From contig JAIXQM010000070.1 of assembly GCA_027485735.1 (NCBI GenBank), positions 1 through 47,163 on the forward strand: DNA of 47,163 nt, in the 5' to 3' direction. The stretch's first letter is position 1; the number at the start of each line of letters is the position of its first letter. Origin of the DNA: Sphingomonadales bacterium (GTDB lineage Bacteria; Pseudomonadota; Alphaproteobacteria; Sphingomonadales; Sphingomonadaceae). Position numbers and translations under genes: made by a program. Shown here piece after piece: positions 1 to 8,305 of the stretch. The notes beneath the pieces were generated by a model. The model did not search any database and had not been told where the DNA came from. It saw only the letters and a program-made list of their open reading frames with translations.

Positions 1-3000
1 GAAGGCGACGTGGTGAAGAAGGGCGCGCTCGGCCCCGGCGAGATGATCGCGGTCGATCTCGATGCCGCGCCATCGAAGTTTTACGCCGATGCCGAAATCA
101 AGGCCAAGGTGGCCGGCGCACAGGATTATGCGTCGCTGGTCGCCGGCTTCACCAATTTCGAGGATCTGCCGGGACGCGCCAAGCCGGAACCGGCCGCGGC
201 CTATGATCGGGACAATCTGCGCCGCCGCCAGGTCGCCGCCGGGCAGACGCTGGAGGATATGGAGCTGATCCTCGCGCCGATGGTGGAGGATGCCAAGGAA
301 GCCGTTGGCTCCATGGGCGATGATGCGCCGCTGGCGGTGATTTCCGAAAACGCCCGCAATCTGTCGCACTTCTTCCGGCAGAATTTCAGTCAGGTCACCA
401 ACCCGCCGATCGACAGCTTGCGCGAAACCGGCGTGATGAGCCTGAAGACGCGTTTTTCCAACCTGACCAACATTCTGGACGATGAAGCCACCCAAGCCGG
501 CGTGATGGTGATGGACAGCCCCGTGCTGTCCAACCGCGACTGGCATCTGCTGAAGGGCCATTTCGGCCGTCAGGTGGCCGAGATCGATTGTACCTTCGAG
601 ATCGCCGGCGGCCCGGCTGGTTTGCGCGCCGCCATCGCCCGCGTGCGCGCCGAAGCCGAAACCGCGGTGCGCCAGGGCAAGACGCAATTGTTCCTCACCG
701 ATGAGCATCAATCGGCCACGCGGGCCGGCATCGCCATGATCCTGGCCACGGCCGGCGTGCACACGCACCTGGTGCGCAAGGGCCTGCGCGCTTACGCCAG
801 CATCAACGTGCGCGCCGCCGAGGCGCTCGACACCCATTATTTCGCGGTGCTGGTCGGCGTTGGGGCGACCACCGTCAATGCCTATCTGGCGCAGGAAGCT
901 ATCGCCGATCGCCATGCGCGCGGCCTGTTCGGCAGCCAGACGCTGGACGAGTGCATTGCCCGTTACAAGAAGGCGGTGGACGACGGTCTGCTCAAGATCA
1001 TGGCCAAGATGGGGATTGCGGTGATCTCCTCCTATCGCGGCGGCTACAACTTCGAAGCGGTTGGGCTGAGCCGCGCGCTGGTCAATGATTTCTTCCCCGG
1101 CATGCCGGCCAAGATTTCGGGCGAGGGCTTTGAATCGTTGTTCGTCAACGCCCAGATGCGCCACGAAAAGGCCTGGGACGAGGATGTAATCGCGCTGCCG
1201 GTGGGGGGCCTGTATCGCTGGCGTGCCAATGGCGAGGCCCATGCCTGGAATGCCCAGCTGATCCACCTGCTGCAAACGGCGGTGAGCCGCGACAGCTACA
1301 GCGACTATCAAAAGTTCAGCCGCGGCGTGCAGGCGCTGCCGCCGATTTCGCTGCGCGACCTGATGGATTTCGTGCCCGGAACGAAAGCCGTGCCGATTGA
1401 ATCGGTCGAATCCGTCACCGAAATTCGCAAGCGCTTCGTGACGCCGGGCATGAGCCTGGGCGCGCTGTCTCCAGAAGCGCACGAGACGCTGGCGATCGCG
1501 ATGAACCGGATTGGTGCCAAGGCGGTTTCGGGCGAAGGCGGCGAAGACCCGATCCGGTTCAAGCCCTATGCCAACGGCGACAACGGCAACAGCGTGATCA
1601 AGCAGGTGGCGTCTGGCCGGTTCGGCGTGACGGCGGAATATCTGAACGCCTGCGAGGAAATCGAGATCAAGGTTTCGCAGGGTGCCAAGCCCGGCGAGGG
1701 CGGGCAACTGCCCGGCTTCAAGGTGACGGAACTCATCGCCAAGCTGCGCCACTCGACGCCGGGCGTGACGCTGATCTCGCCGCCGCCGCACCACGATATC
1801 TATTCGATCGAGGATCTGGCGCAGCTGATTTACGATCTGAAGCAGATCAACACCCGTGCCCGCGTCTGCGTGAAGCTGGTGTCGAGCGCCGGCATCGGCA
1901 CGGTGGCGGCCGGCGTGGCCAAGGCGCACGCCGATGCCATATTGATTTCCGGCAATGTCGGCGGCACCGGCGCGTCCCCGCAGACCAGCATCAAATATGC
2001 CGGCACGCCGTGGGAAATGGGCCTGTCAGAGGTCAACCAGGTGCTCACGCTGAATGGCTTGCGCCACCGGGTGAAGCTGCGCGCCGATGGCGGCCTGAAG
2101 ACCGGCCGTGACGTGGTGATCGCCGCCATTCTGGGTGCGGAAGAATATGGCATTGGCACCATGAGCCTGGTCGCCATGGGCTGCATCATGGTGCGCCAGT
2201 GCCATTCGAACACCTGCCCGGTGGGCGTCTGCACGCAGGACGAAGCGCTGCGCGGCAAGTTCGACGGCAGCCCGGAAAAGGTCATCAACCTGATGAGCTT
2301 CATCGCCGAAGAGGTGCGCGAGATTCTCGCGCGGCTGGGCTTCCGCAGCCTTGATGACGTCATCGGCCGCACCGAATTGCTGCGTCAGGTCAGCCGCGGT
2401 GCCGAGCATCTGGATGATCTCGACCTGAACCCGGTTCTGGCCAAGGTCGATGCGCCCGATCACATGCGGCGTTGGGGCCTGGGCAACGGCCGCAACCCGG
2501 TGCCGGACAGCCTGGATGCCGAAATGATCCGCGATGCCGGCCATCTGTTCGAAGGTGGTGAGAAGATGCAGCTGGCTTACACGGTGCGCAACACGCACCG
2601 CGCCGTGGGCACGCGGCTTTCGGGCGAGATCACCCGCCGCTTCGGCATGACGGCGCTCAGCCCCGGTCATGTCCACGTCCGGCTGCGCGGCTCTGCCGGA
2701 CAATCGCTGGGCGCTTTTGCCGTGCAGAGCGTGAAGCTGGAAGTGTTCGGCGAGGCCAATGACTATGTGGGCAAGGGGCTTTCCGGCGCCACCATCGTGG
2801 TGCGGCCCTTCCCGTCCAGCCCGCTGGCCAGTCAAGACAATGCCATCATTGGCAACACCGTGCTCTATGGCGCCACGGCGGGCAAATTGTTTGCGGCAGG
2901 GCGCGCGGGCGAGCGTTTTGCCGTGCGCAACAGCGGCGCGACCGTGGTGGTGGAAGGCTGCGGCGCCAACGGCTGCGAGTATATGACTGGCGGCACCGCC

Positions 3001-3324
3001 GTGATCCTGGGGCCAACGGGTGACAATTTCGCTGCCGGCATGTCGGGCGGGATGGCCTTTGTGCTGGATCGCGACGGCCAGTTCGAGCGGCGGGTGAACC
3101 GTGAGAGCGTGATCGTGCAGCGGCTGGAATCGGCGCACTGGGAAAGCGTTGTGCTGGCGCTGATCGAGGAACACGCCGCCGAGACCGGTTCCAAATGGGC
3201 GGCCGGCCTGCTGGCGGAGTGGGACCGCACGCGGGAGGCGATCTGGCAGGTGTGCCCGAAGGAAATGATCAGCCGGCTTGCGCACCCGTTGAACGACAGC
3301 CCGGCCAGCATTGCGGCGGAATAG
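1..3324 (+). CDS. gltB: Glutamate synthase large subunit, 5'-truncated by window edge
   Basis: Ferredoxin/NADPH-type GOGAT large subunit, which makes two glutamates from glutamine and 2-oxoglutarate. The reading frame is open from base 1, so the first roughly 400 residues (the class II glutaminase domain) lie outside the window. Visible are the central domain, the FMN-binding synthase domain (PGMSLGALSPEAHETL near nt 1441) with the GEGGED loop, the 3Fe-4S cysteines (codons at 2182, 2200, 2215, 2230, in a CIMVRQC...TCPVGVC context) and the C-terminal beta-helix with GANGCEYMTGG and AAGMSGG repeats. The small subunit gltD, often adjacent, does not follow; it may lie upstream or elsewhere. Identity is secure from the combination of FMN and Fe-S motifs. 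Confidence 0.97.
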   Translation, partial: EGDVVKKGALGPGEMIAVDLDAAPSKFYADAEIKAKVAGAQDYASLVAGFTNFEDLPGRAKPEPAAAYDRDNLRRRQVAAGQTLEDMELILAPMVEDAKEAVGSMGDDAPLAVISENARNLSHFFRQNFSQVTNPPIDSLRETGVMSLKTRFSNLTNILDDEATQAGVMVMDSPVLSNRDWHLLKGHFGRQVAEIDCTFEIAGGPAGLRAAIARVRAEAETAVRQGKTQLFLTDEHQSATRAGIAMILATAGVHTHLVRKGLRAYASINVRAAEALDTHYFAVLVGVGATTVNAYLAQEAIADRHARGLFGSQTLDECIARYKKAVDDGLLKIMAKMGIAVISSYRGGYNFEAVGLSRALVNDFFPGMPAKISGEGFESLFVNAQMRHEKAWDEDVIALPVGGLYRWRANGEAHAWNAQLIHLLQTAVSRDSYSDYQKFSRGVQALPPISLRDLMDFVPGTKAVPIESVESVTEIRKRFVTPGMSLGALSPEAHETLAIAMNRIGAKAVSGEGGEDPIRFKPYANGDNGNSVIKQVASGRFGVTAEYLNACEEIEIKVSQGAKPGEGGQLPGFKVTELIAKLRHSTPGVTLISPPPHHDIYSIEDLAQLIYDLKQINTRARVCVKLVSSAGIGTVAAGVAKAHADAILISGNVGGTGASPQTSIKYAGTPWEMGLSEVNQVLTLNGLRHRVKLRADGGLKTGRDVVIAAILGAEEYGIGTMSLVAMGCIMVRQCHSNTCPVGVCTQDEALRGKFDGSPEKVINLMSFIAEEVREILARLGFRSLDDVIGRTELLRQVSRGAEHLDDLDLNPVLAKVDAPDHMRRWGLGNGRNPVPDSLDAEMIRDAGHLFEGGEKMQLAYTVRNTHRAVGTRLSGEITRRFGMTALSPGHVHVRLRGSAGQSLGAFAVQSVKLEVFGEANDYVGKGLSGATIVVRPFPSSPLASQDNAIIGNTVLYGATAGKLFAAGRAGERFAVRNSGATVVVEGCGANGCEYMTGGTAVILGPTGDNFAAGMSGGMAFVLDRDGQFERRVNRESVIVQRLESAHWESVVLALIEEHAAETGSKWAAGLLAEWDRTREAIWQVCPKEMISRLAHPLNDSPASIAAE

Positions 3325-3340
3325 GGCGCCATCTTGAAAC

Positions 3341-3385
3341 CGGGTCCTTCGCTGCTATATTTCACTATAACAGTTGAAGGACCCG
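3341..3385 (+). promoter_or_regulatory. Perfect 10-bp inverted repeat covering a Shine-Dalgarno
   Basis: CGGGTCCTTC at 3341-3350 is exactly complementary to GAAGGACCCG at 3376-3385, with a 25-nt AT-rich spacer. The right arm contains the AAGGA Shine-Dalgarno (3377-3381) of the next gene, so the RNA form would mask ribosome access in any transcript that starts upstream, such as read-through from gltB, whose stop is 17 nt before. The spacer holds TATA-like strings (CTATATTTC, CTATAAC), so a promoter inside the loop that skips the left arm is possible. It could equally be a protein operator or a gltB terminator lacking a T-tract. Confidence 0.5.
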
Positions 3386-3388
3386 ATG

Positions 3389-3751
3389 ATGGCCAAGAGC
3401 AATGATCCGCTGATCGAAAGCCTGATGCAGATGGCGGTGGCGGCAGCCCCGCTGATCCGCAAGGCGCGCGAGAGCGGCATTTTCCGTGAACGTGAAACGG
3501 TGGTGGACGCCGAGATCGTGACGCCGGAACCGGCCAAGGCGCCGACTCCGCCGGAGCCGCCCAAGGCCCCGGAAGCGGCCGCGCCGCCGCCGGTGAGCCC
3601 GGACACCAGCGCCTTGCAGGACATTGTCGTCCGCCAGGCGCTGCGCATCAACGAGCTGGAGGCCGAAGTGGCGGCGCTGAAGGCAAAGGCGGCCAAGCCG
3701 GCCAAGGCGAAGCCCCAAAGCAAGGCAAAGCCCCGGCCCGCCAAGGCTTAG
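3389..3751 (+). CDS. Small hypothetical protein with Pro/Ala linker, coiled coil and Lys/Ala-rich tail
   Basis: 120 residues, no family recognised. The N-terminus is a short amphipathic helix (NDPLIESLMQMAVAAAPLIRKARESG). A long Pro/Ala-rich linker follows, then a coiled-coil-like segment (LQDIVVRQALRINELEAEVAALKAK) and a basic tail of repeated AKPAKAKP-like units that resembles histone-H1-like tails. Two ATGs stand at 3386 and 3389. The AAGGA at 3377-3381 is 7 nt from the second and 4 nt from the first, so 3389 is preferred. Its stop codon overlaps that of the convergent PepSY gene by 4 nt (3748-3751). A nucleic-acid or scaffold role is only a guess from composition. Confidence 0.7.
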   Translation: MAKSNDPLIESLMQMAVAAAPLIRKARESGIFRERETVVDAEIVTPEPAKAPTPPEPPKAPEAAAPPPVSPDTSALQDIVVRQALRINELEAEVAALKAKAAKPAKAKPQSKAKPRPAKA

Positions 3752-4047
3752 CCCTTCTTGAACAGCACCTTGCCGCGCTGCTCGACGTACAGCTTCTCGA
3801 AGGTCGCCGGATCGAAATAGGCTTCGACGCGACCGGTTTCCGGCATCACGCCATAGACTTCATAGCAGCCGCCATCGACCTTGGCCTTGGCCACGGTCCA
3901 GCCCTGCTTGGTGAGTTCGGCCTTCAGCGCTTCGATCGGCTTCATGTCGGCCGCCGCCACGTTGCACTTGATCTTGCCGGTGGCCAGCGCCGGGCCGGCC
4001 ATCATCGTTGCGGCCAGAGCCGCCATCATCATTACGCGCATTTTCAT
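3748..4047 (-). CDS. PepSY-domain periplasmic protein
   Basis: 99 residues: a signal peptide (MKMRVMMMAALAATMMAGPALA) and one PepSY-type domain containing two cysteines (IKCNV, GGCYEVYG) and the GRVEAYFDPATFEKL strand-helix typical of the PepSY_2 group. Known PepSY domains occur in peptidase inhibitors and in iron/haem reductase membrane proteins. Its start codon overlaps the stop of the upstream MsrQ-like gene (ATGA at 4047-4044), which suggests translational coupling and a shared role in a periplasm-facing redox system. Exact function unknown. Confidence 0.85.
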   Translation of the reverse strand: MKMRVMMMAALAATMMAGPALATGKIKCNVAAADMKPIEALKAELTKQGWTVAKAKVDGGCYEVYGVMPETGRVEAYFDPATFEKLYVEQRGKVLFKKG

Positions 4048-4625
4048 ACCTTTCGGGTTGCAGGGAAAAATCGAACAAGTTGCAGGCCGGCGACGATACC
4101 GGCAACTGCCATGGCCAGGCTGAATGCATCATGCACCACGGCCATGTGTGCCAGCGCCACTGCTGCCGCCGGCCAGGCCAGCCGCTGCACCGGCTTCCAC
4201 GCCCGGCGCAGCAGGCGCATCGCGGCATCATTGCTGGCCAACGTTGGCAACAGCATCAGCATCAGTGAAATCCAGCCGGTAAGGATGCCGGGGGTGAGCG
4301 CCTCGTCCGCAATCAGCGCCCATTCACCGCCCGGTTCGGCAAAGCCGCGCATCGCCAGCACATAGAGCCAAAGATGCACCACGCTGGCCGCAAACGCCGC
4401 CAGCCCGACCGCGCGGCGCAGCCACAATTGCCGGGCCAGCGGTCGCCACAGTTTTGCCAGCGGTGTCATCACCACGGCAATCGCCAGCCAGGCCATCGCC
4501 CAATTGCCGGTATCGGCCACCAATGCATCCAGATCGGCATCCGGGCTGGCTGTCTGCCACCACAGCCCGGCCAGCGGCGCCATCAGCACCGCCCACAGGG
4601 CCAACAGGGCGAAACGCCGGTTCAT
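4044..4625 (-). CDS. MsrQ-like / ferric-reductase-like transmembrane haem protein
   Basis: 193 residues, about six hydrophobic helices with the layout of the ferric-reductase-like transmembrane domain. The stretches TGNWAMAWLAIAVVMTPLAKL, LRRAVGLAAFAASVVHLWLYV and LRRAWKPVQRLAWPAAAVALAHMAVV match the MsrQ pattern of histidines expected to bind haem b. MsrQ normally feeds electrons to the periplasmic methionine sulfoxide reductase MsrP, but no MsrP is present here; a PepSY protein is coupled instead. The ATG at 4625 begins MNRRFALL; in-frame codons upstream to 4700 give an unlikely non-hydrophobic extension. A candidate Fur box starts 21 nt upstream, which suggests iron-responsive expression. 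The alternative is a generic haem-dependent ferric reductase. Confidence 0.8.
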   Translation of the reverse strand: MNRRFALLALWAVLMAPLAGLWWQTASPDADLDALVADTGNWAMAWLAIAVVMTPLAKLWRPLARQLWLRRAVGLAAFAASVVHLWLYVLAMRGFAEPGGEWALIADEALTPGILTGWISLMLMLLPTLASNDAAMRLLRRAWKPVQRLAWPAAAVALAHMAVVHDAFSLAMAVAGIVAGLQLVRFFPATRKV

Positions 4626-4645
4626 CCCAGTCGTGCTAGCGTTGT

Positions 4646-4660
4646 TGCGAATGATTTTCA
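4646..4660. promoter_or_regulatory. Candidate Fur box in divergent intergenic region
   Basis: TGCGAATGATTTTCA matches the 7-1-7 Fur consensus (TGAnAATnATTnTCA) at every fixed position except the third base. It lies between the start of the MsrQ-like gene (4625, minus) and the glutathione S-transferase (4724, plus), where a repressor could control either or both. Found by eye; not tested against background frequency. Confidence 0.45.
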
Positions 4661-4723
4661 ACAAGCCTGTTGGGCGGCTGCGGCCTTCCCAAGACGGCAA
4701 AGATGATTATGACAAGGCGGGCA

Positions 4724-5389
4724 ATGTGGCGTCTCTATCATTTCACGCTGTGTCCGTTCAGCCGCAAGGTGCGTTTCGCGCTGGCGGTGAAGGGTGTGAC
4801 GCACGAACTGGTGCAGGAACGGCCGTGGGAAAAGCGGCCCGGCTTCACGGCGCTCAATCCCGCCGGGCAGACGCCGGTGCTGCAGCGCGATGCGCTGGTG
4901 CTGTCTGATTCGACCGCCATTCTTGAACATATCGAGGAAACGCTGGAGCGCACGCCGCTCATTGGCAGCACCGCCGAAGATCGCGCGGAAACCCGGCGCC
5001 TGGCGGCCTGGTTCGATCAGAAATTCTATGCCGAAGTGAACGCGCCACTGCTGGGTGAACGCATGTACAAGCGCGCCGTGGTGCGCGGCACGCCCGATGG
5101 CGGCATCATCCGCGCCGCCAGCCGCATGGCGGACATGCATCTGGATTACATCGATTTCCTGCTCGAACGCCGCGCCTGGCTGGGCGGTGGCCAGTTCGGG
5201 CTGGCCGATATCGCCGCCGCCGCGCATCTTTCAGTGGCGGATTATCTGGCCGGCCTGGAATGGGATGGCCATGAACCGGCCAAGACCTGGTATTCGGCGA
5301 TCAAGTCACGCCCGACGTTCCGGCCCTTGCTGGCCGAACGGCTGGAGGGCCTGCCGCCGCCGCAGCATTATGACAAGCTGGACTTCTGA
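4724..5389 (+). CDS. Glutathione S-transferase family protein
   Basis: 221 residues, cytosolic. The N-terminal thioredoxin-like half starts MWRLYHFTLCPFSRKVR, with the CPFS active-site region and the glutathione-contact elements NPAGQTPVL and DSTAILEHIE. The C-terminal half is all-helical, with GQFGLADIAAAAHLSVADYL, the usual N-capping motif around the conserved Asp. ATG 4724 is chosen because AAGGCGG (4714-4720) precedes it and because translation from it begins right at the first beta strand; ATGs at 4703 and 4709 are possible. Substrate cannot be assigned. It diverges from the MsrQ-like operon across a Fur-like box and is followed after 26 nt by the MFS gene. Confidence 0.92.
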   Translation: MWRLYHFTLCPFSRKVRFALAVKGVTHELVQERPWEKRPGFTALNPAGQTPVLQRDALVLSDSTAILEHIEETLERTPLIGSTAEDRAETRRLAAWFDQKFYAEVNAPLLGERMYKRAVVRGTPDGGIIRAASRMADMHLDYIDFLLERRAWLGGGQFGLADIAAAAHLSVADYLAGLEWDGHEPAKTWYSAIKSRPTFRPLLAERLEGLPPPQHYDKLDF

Positions 5390-5415
5390 TCCGGCTGCCT
5401 GTTGGGAGAGGCGCG

Positions 5416-6642
5416 TTGGCAACCACTGAACAGGCTGAAGCTCGCGCCCGCTGGCTGCTGATCACCTTGCTTTTTGCCGGCACGGCGCTGAACTATGTCG
5501 ATCGGCAGGTGCTGGCGCTGCTGAAACCCACGCTGGAAGCCGAATTCGGTTGGACCGATCAGGAATTCGCCCATCTGGGCAGCGTGTTCCAACTCTCTGC
5601 CGCGTTCGCACTGCTGGCGGTGGGCTGGTTTGTGGACAAGTTCGGCGTGCGCTGGGCATACGGCGTGGCGGTGGCGATCTGGAGCGCCGCCGGCATGGCC
5701 CACGCCGCCGCCGCCACGGTGAGCCAGTTCGTCGTCGCCCGTTCCGTGCTGGCGGTGGCCGAAAGCGTCAACACGCCCGCCGCCGTGAAAGCCGCCGCCA
5801 CCTATCTGCCGCTCACCCAGCGCAGCCTCGGCCTCGGCCTCGTCAACACCGCGCCCAATATCGGCGCCATCCTCACGCCATTGCTGATCCCGCCGCTGGC
5901 GCTGGCCTTCGGCTGGCAATCGGCGTTCGTCGTCACCGGCGCACTCGGCTTTGTCTGGCTCGGTTTCTGGATCTTCGGCACCCGCCGGTTGCTGCCGGTG
6001 AACGTCGCCAAGAACGCCGCGCTCGAAGGCAATTGGGGCGAGTTGCTGAAGGATCACCGCACCTGGACGATCGTCGGCGCCAAGGCGCTCACCGATTGCG
6101 TCTGGTGGTTCGTGCTGTTCTGGTCGACCGATTTTCTGGTGAAAACCTTCGGCCTGGGCCAGGGCGAGGTCGGCGTGCCCAACGCCATCATCTTCACCAT
6201 GGCGGCGCTGGGCGCGTTCAGCTGCGGCTTCCTGTTCCCGGCGCTGCTCAAACGCGGCATGAGCGTGAATAAGGCGCGCAAGACCAGCATGTTCCTCTAC
6301 GCCATCCTGATCCTGCCGATCCCGCTGGCCCTTTACGCGCCCGGGCCCATCGCAGCCGCCCTGATTATCGGCCTCGCACTCTTCGCCCACCAGGGCTTCT
6401 CCACCAACATCTTCGGCCTCGCCGCCGATACCGTGCCCACCTCCCGCGTCGCCGGCGTGATGGCGCTGGGCGGCGTCGCCGGCAACCTCACCGGCACCGG
6501 CATCATCGAACTCACCGGCTGGTGCCTCACCAACGGGGTGGGCTACTGGCCGATGTTCGCGATTGCGGCGGGCGCCTATCTGACGGCCCTGCTGTTCATC
6601 CAGCTGATGCAGCCGGATATCCGCGCTTTGGACGAGGCGTGA
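5416..6642 (+). CDS. MFS transporter, anion:cation symporter (ExuT-like) type
   Basis: 408 residues with about 12 hydrophobic segments. The NYVDRQVLALLKPTLEAEFGW opening, the WFVDKFGVRWAYG loop 2-3 motif and the ARSVLAVAESVNTPAAVKAAATYLP segment are typical of the ACS family, which carries hexuronates, glucarate and similar organic anions. The start is a TTG at 5416, supported by GGGAGAG at 5404-5410 and by the position of the first membrane helix; no ATG fits. It follows the GST closely and probably shares its transcript. The substrate is not determinable from sequence alone. Downstream lies a repeat element separating it from the convergent sirtuin gene. Confidence 0.9.
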   Translation: MATTEQAEARARWLLITLLFAGTALNYVDRQVLALLKPTLEAEFGWTDQEFAHLGSVFQLSAAFALLAVGWFVDKFGVRWAYGVAVAIWSAAGMAHAAAATVSQFVVARSVLAVAESVNTPAAVKAAATYLPLTQRSLGLGLVNTAPNIGAILTPLLIPPLALAFGWQSAFVVTGALGFVWLGFWIFGTRRLLPVNVAKNAALEGNWGELLKDHRTWTIVGAKALTDCVWWFVLFWSTDFLVKTFGLGQGEVGVPNAIIFTMAALGAFSCGFLFPALLKRGMSVNKARKTSMFLYAILILPIPLALYAPGPIAAALIIGLALFAHQGFSTNIFGLAADTVPTSRVAGVMALGGVAGNLTGTGIIELTGWCLTNGVGYWPMFAIAAGAYLTALLFIQLMQPDIRALDEA

Positions 6643-6650
6643 AGTAGAAG

Positions 6651-6884
6651 GGCCTCCGGCGGGCAGGGACGCAGTCCCTGCACCCGTTTGTTTTCGGGCG
6701 GCCGAACGCCAAACGTGCGTCATGCTGGCGAAGGCCAGCATCTACTGTTGCATCGGCGCTCCGGCCGTTGCGCTTGCGGGCACGATGGATGCTGGCCTTC
6801 GCCAGCATGACTGGCTCATGGACCTTGTGGACTGACCAGAAACGAAAGTGGGTGCAGGGCCTCAGGCCCTGCCCGCCGGAGGCC
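6651..6884. repeat. Nested inverted-repeat element between convergent genes
   Basis: Two outer 18-nt arms (6651-6668 and 6867-6884) are perfect inverted copies. Each sits on its own hairpin (GCAGGGA/TCCCTGC at 6663-6681 and GCAGGGCC/GGCCCTGC at 6854-6872). Inside, two 22-nt units (6721-6742 and 6788-6809) are exact reverse complements, and each contains a palindrome ATGCTGGC-4 nt-GCCAGCAT. The result is a symmetric array of four hairpins, like a REP/BIME cluster, filling most of the 251-bp gap between the MFS stop and the sirtuin stop. It may act as a bidirectional terminator or mRNA stabiliser; mobility by a RAYT-type transposase is possible but none is in the window. Confidence 0.85.
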
Positions 6885-6893
6885 TTCTTCCAT

Positions 6894-7592
6894 CTACCCT
6901 CCCAGCATCTCCTCCACCCACGCCGGCACCAGCACCCCGGCCGGGCCGTGGCGGGCTTCGTCGAACATCGGGGTGCCGGCGGAGGGTTCGAGGTTGAGTT
7001 CCAGCGTGCGCGCGCCGGCCTCCTTCGCCCATTGGACGAAGCCGGCGGCGGGATAGACCGCGCCGGAGGTGCCGATGGAGACGAACAGGTCGCAGCGTGC
7101 GATGGCGGCGCTGATGTCGTCCATGTGGTAGGGCATTTCGCCGAACCAGACGATATCGGGGCGCAAGCCGCCCACCTGAGCGCAGGCCGGGCACTTGGGA
7201 TTGCCGAGCGTTGGCCCGCGCCAGGGCCGGGCGGCGCCGCAGCGGGTGCAGAGGGCGGAGTTCAGCTCGCCGTGCATGTGCAGCAGGCGATTGTGGCCGG
7301 CGCGGTCGTGCAGATCATCGACATTCTGGGTGACGAGCAGGAAGTCCCCGCTCCATTCCGCCTCCAGCCGCGCCAGTGCGAGGTGGGCGGCGTTGGGCGC
7401 CACCTGGCCAAGGAAGGCGCGGCGCTCGTTATAGAACTTCTGCACCAAGGCCGGGTTGCGACGGAAGGCTTGTGGCGTGGCAACATCCTCCACGCGGTGG
7501 CCTTCCCACAGGCCATCGGCGGCGCGGAAGGTGGGCACGCCGGATTCGGCCGAAATGCCGGCGCCGGTGAGGATGACGATGTTGCGGCTCAT
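6894..7592 (-). CDS. cobB: NAD-dependent protein deacylase (sirtuin), CobB type
   Basis: 232 residues. Sirtuin motifs are all present: GAGISAESG (NAD binding), TQNVDDLH, catalytic HGE, a four-cysteine zinc site (CTRC ... CPAC) and FGEMP. The YNER segment supplies the Tyr-x-x-Arg pair that in class III bacterial sirtuins accepts acidic acyl groups, so desuccinylation as well as deacetylation is expected. The start at 7592 (MSRNIVILTGAGIS) puts the NAD motif at the very N-terminus, as in the family; codons upstream to 7640 are unlikely. It diverges from the cytochrome operon and is probably monocistronic. Confidence 0.95.
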   Translation of the reverse strand: MSRNIVILTGAGISAESGVPTFRAADGLWEGHRVEDVATPQAFRRNPALVQKFYNERRAFLGQVAPNAAHLALARLEAEWSGDFLLVTQNVDDLHDRAGHNRLLHMHGELNSALCTRCGAARPWRGPTLGNPKCPACAQVGGLRPDIVWFGEMPYHMDDISAAIARCDLFVSIGTSGAVYPAAGFVQWAKEAGARTLELNLEPSAGTPMFDEARHGPAGVLVPAWVEEMLGG

Positions 7593-7659
7593 GCCCGCCA
7601 CGATAAGGCCAGCCTGCGCGGCGCGGCAAGCAGGGCGCAACCCTATTGATGCGCGTGCG

Positions 7660-7673
7660 TTGACTCACATCAA
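7660..7673 (+). promoter_or_regulatory. Candidate FNR/FixK-type box
   Basis: TTGACTCACATCAA matches the FNR/FixK dyad TTGAT-N4-ATCAA with one mismatch. Its centre is about 54 bp upstream of the cytochrome b start at 7721 and inside the divergent gap to cobB. Activation of a haem-rich electron-transfer operon by low oxygen would make biological sense. If placed at -41.5 it predicts a leader of only about 13 nt, which weakens the case somewhat. Confidence 0.45.
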
Positions 7674-7720
7674 TGCCGGTGCCGCATCCGGAGCCCAATG
7701 CTGCTGCGAAGGGAACGGGC

Positions 7721-8305
7721 ATGCCGCGCGCCGCCAGCTTGATCAGCCGTGAAATTCTGCCGTTTGCCGCGTGGTTGGTGGCGCTGGCGCTGGCGGCGCT
7801 GCTGGTTGATGCGGCGCTGCATCTGTTCGACCAGGTGTGGGTGGGCCGCTGGCTGGGCATTCCCGGCGTGGCGCTGATCCTGGCGTCGCTCCATTATTCG
7901 CTGCGCAAGCGCAAGATCGTCACCCGCGGCAACCCGGTGACCCTGCTGCGCCGGCATGAAATCATGGCCTGGGCGGGATCGTTGCTGGTGCTGGTGCATG
8001 CCGGCATCCATTTCAACGCGGTGCTGGCCTGGCTGGCGCTGCTGGCGATGCTGGTGAATGTCGCCAGCGGGCTGACCGGCAAATATCTGCTGGCCCGCGC
8101 CCGCACCCGCCTGATCGACGCGCGGGCGCGGCTGGCGGCGCAGGGCCTGGACGCCGCCGCCATTGATGAGCGGCTGCACCGCGACAGCCTGACCATGGAT
8201 CTGGTGCGCAAATGGCGGGTCGTGCATGTGCCGATCACGCTGGCCTTTGCCGTGCTGGCGACGGCGCATCTGGTGGCGACTGCGCTGTTCTGGGATTGGC
8301 AGTGA
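7721..8305 (+). CDS. Membrane cytochrome b-like protein
   Basis: 194 residues with about five transmembrane helices. Histidines lie within or at helix ends (LHYSLRKRK, RRHEIMAWAG, LVHAGIHFNA, VVHVPITLAF, ATAHLVATAL), as in diheme b-type membrane subunits that pass electrons between quinone and periplasmic c-type cytochromes. ATG 7721 is preferred over an upstream in-frame start because AAGGGA (7709-7714) precedes it. The stop overlaps the start of the octahaem cytochrome gene (TGATG at 8303-8307), so the two are translated together and probably form one complex. No characterised family name is assigned. Confidence 0.8.
   Translation: MPRAASLISREILPFAAWLVALALAALLVDAALHLFDQVWVGRWLGIPGVALILASLHYSLRKRKIVTRGNPVTLLRRHEIMAWAGSLLVLVHAGIHFNAVLAWLALLAMLVNVASGLTGKYLLARARTRLIDARARLAAQGLDAAAIDERLHRDSLTMDLVRKWRVVHVPITLAFAVLATAHLVATALFWDWQ

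Noticed and set aside
2026..3285. 419-codon minus-strand frame inside gltB
   Set aside because: Antisense to conserved FMN and Fe-S coding sequence; His/Gln/Ala-rich composition typical of a shadow frame.
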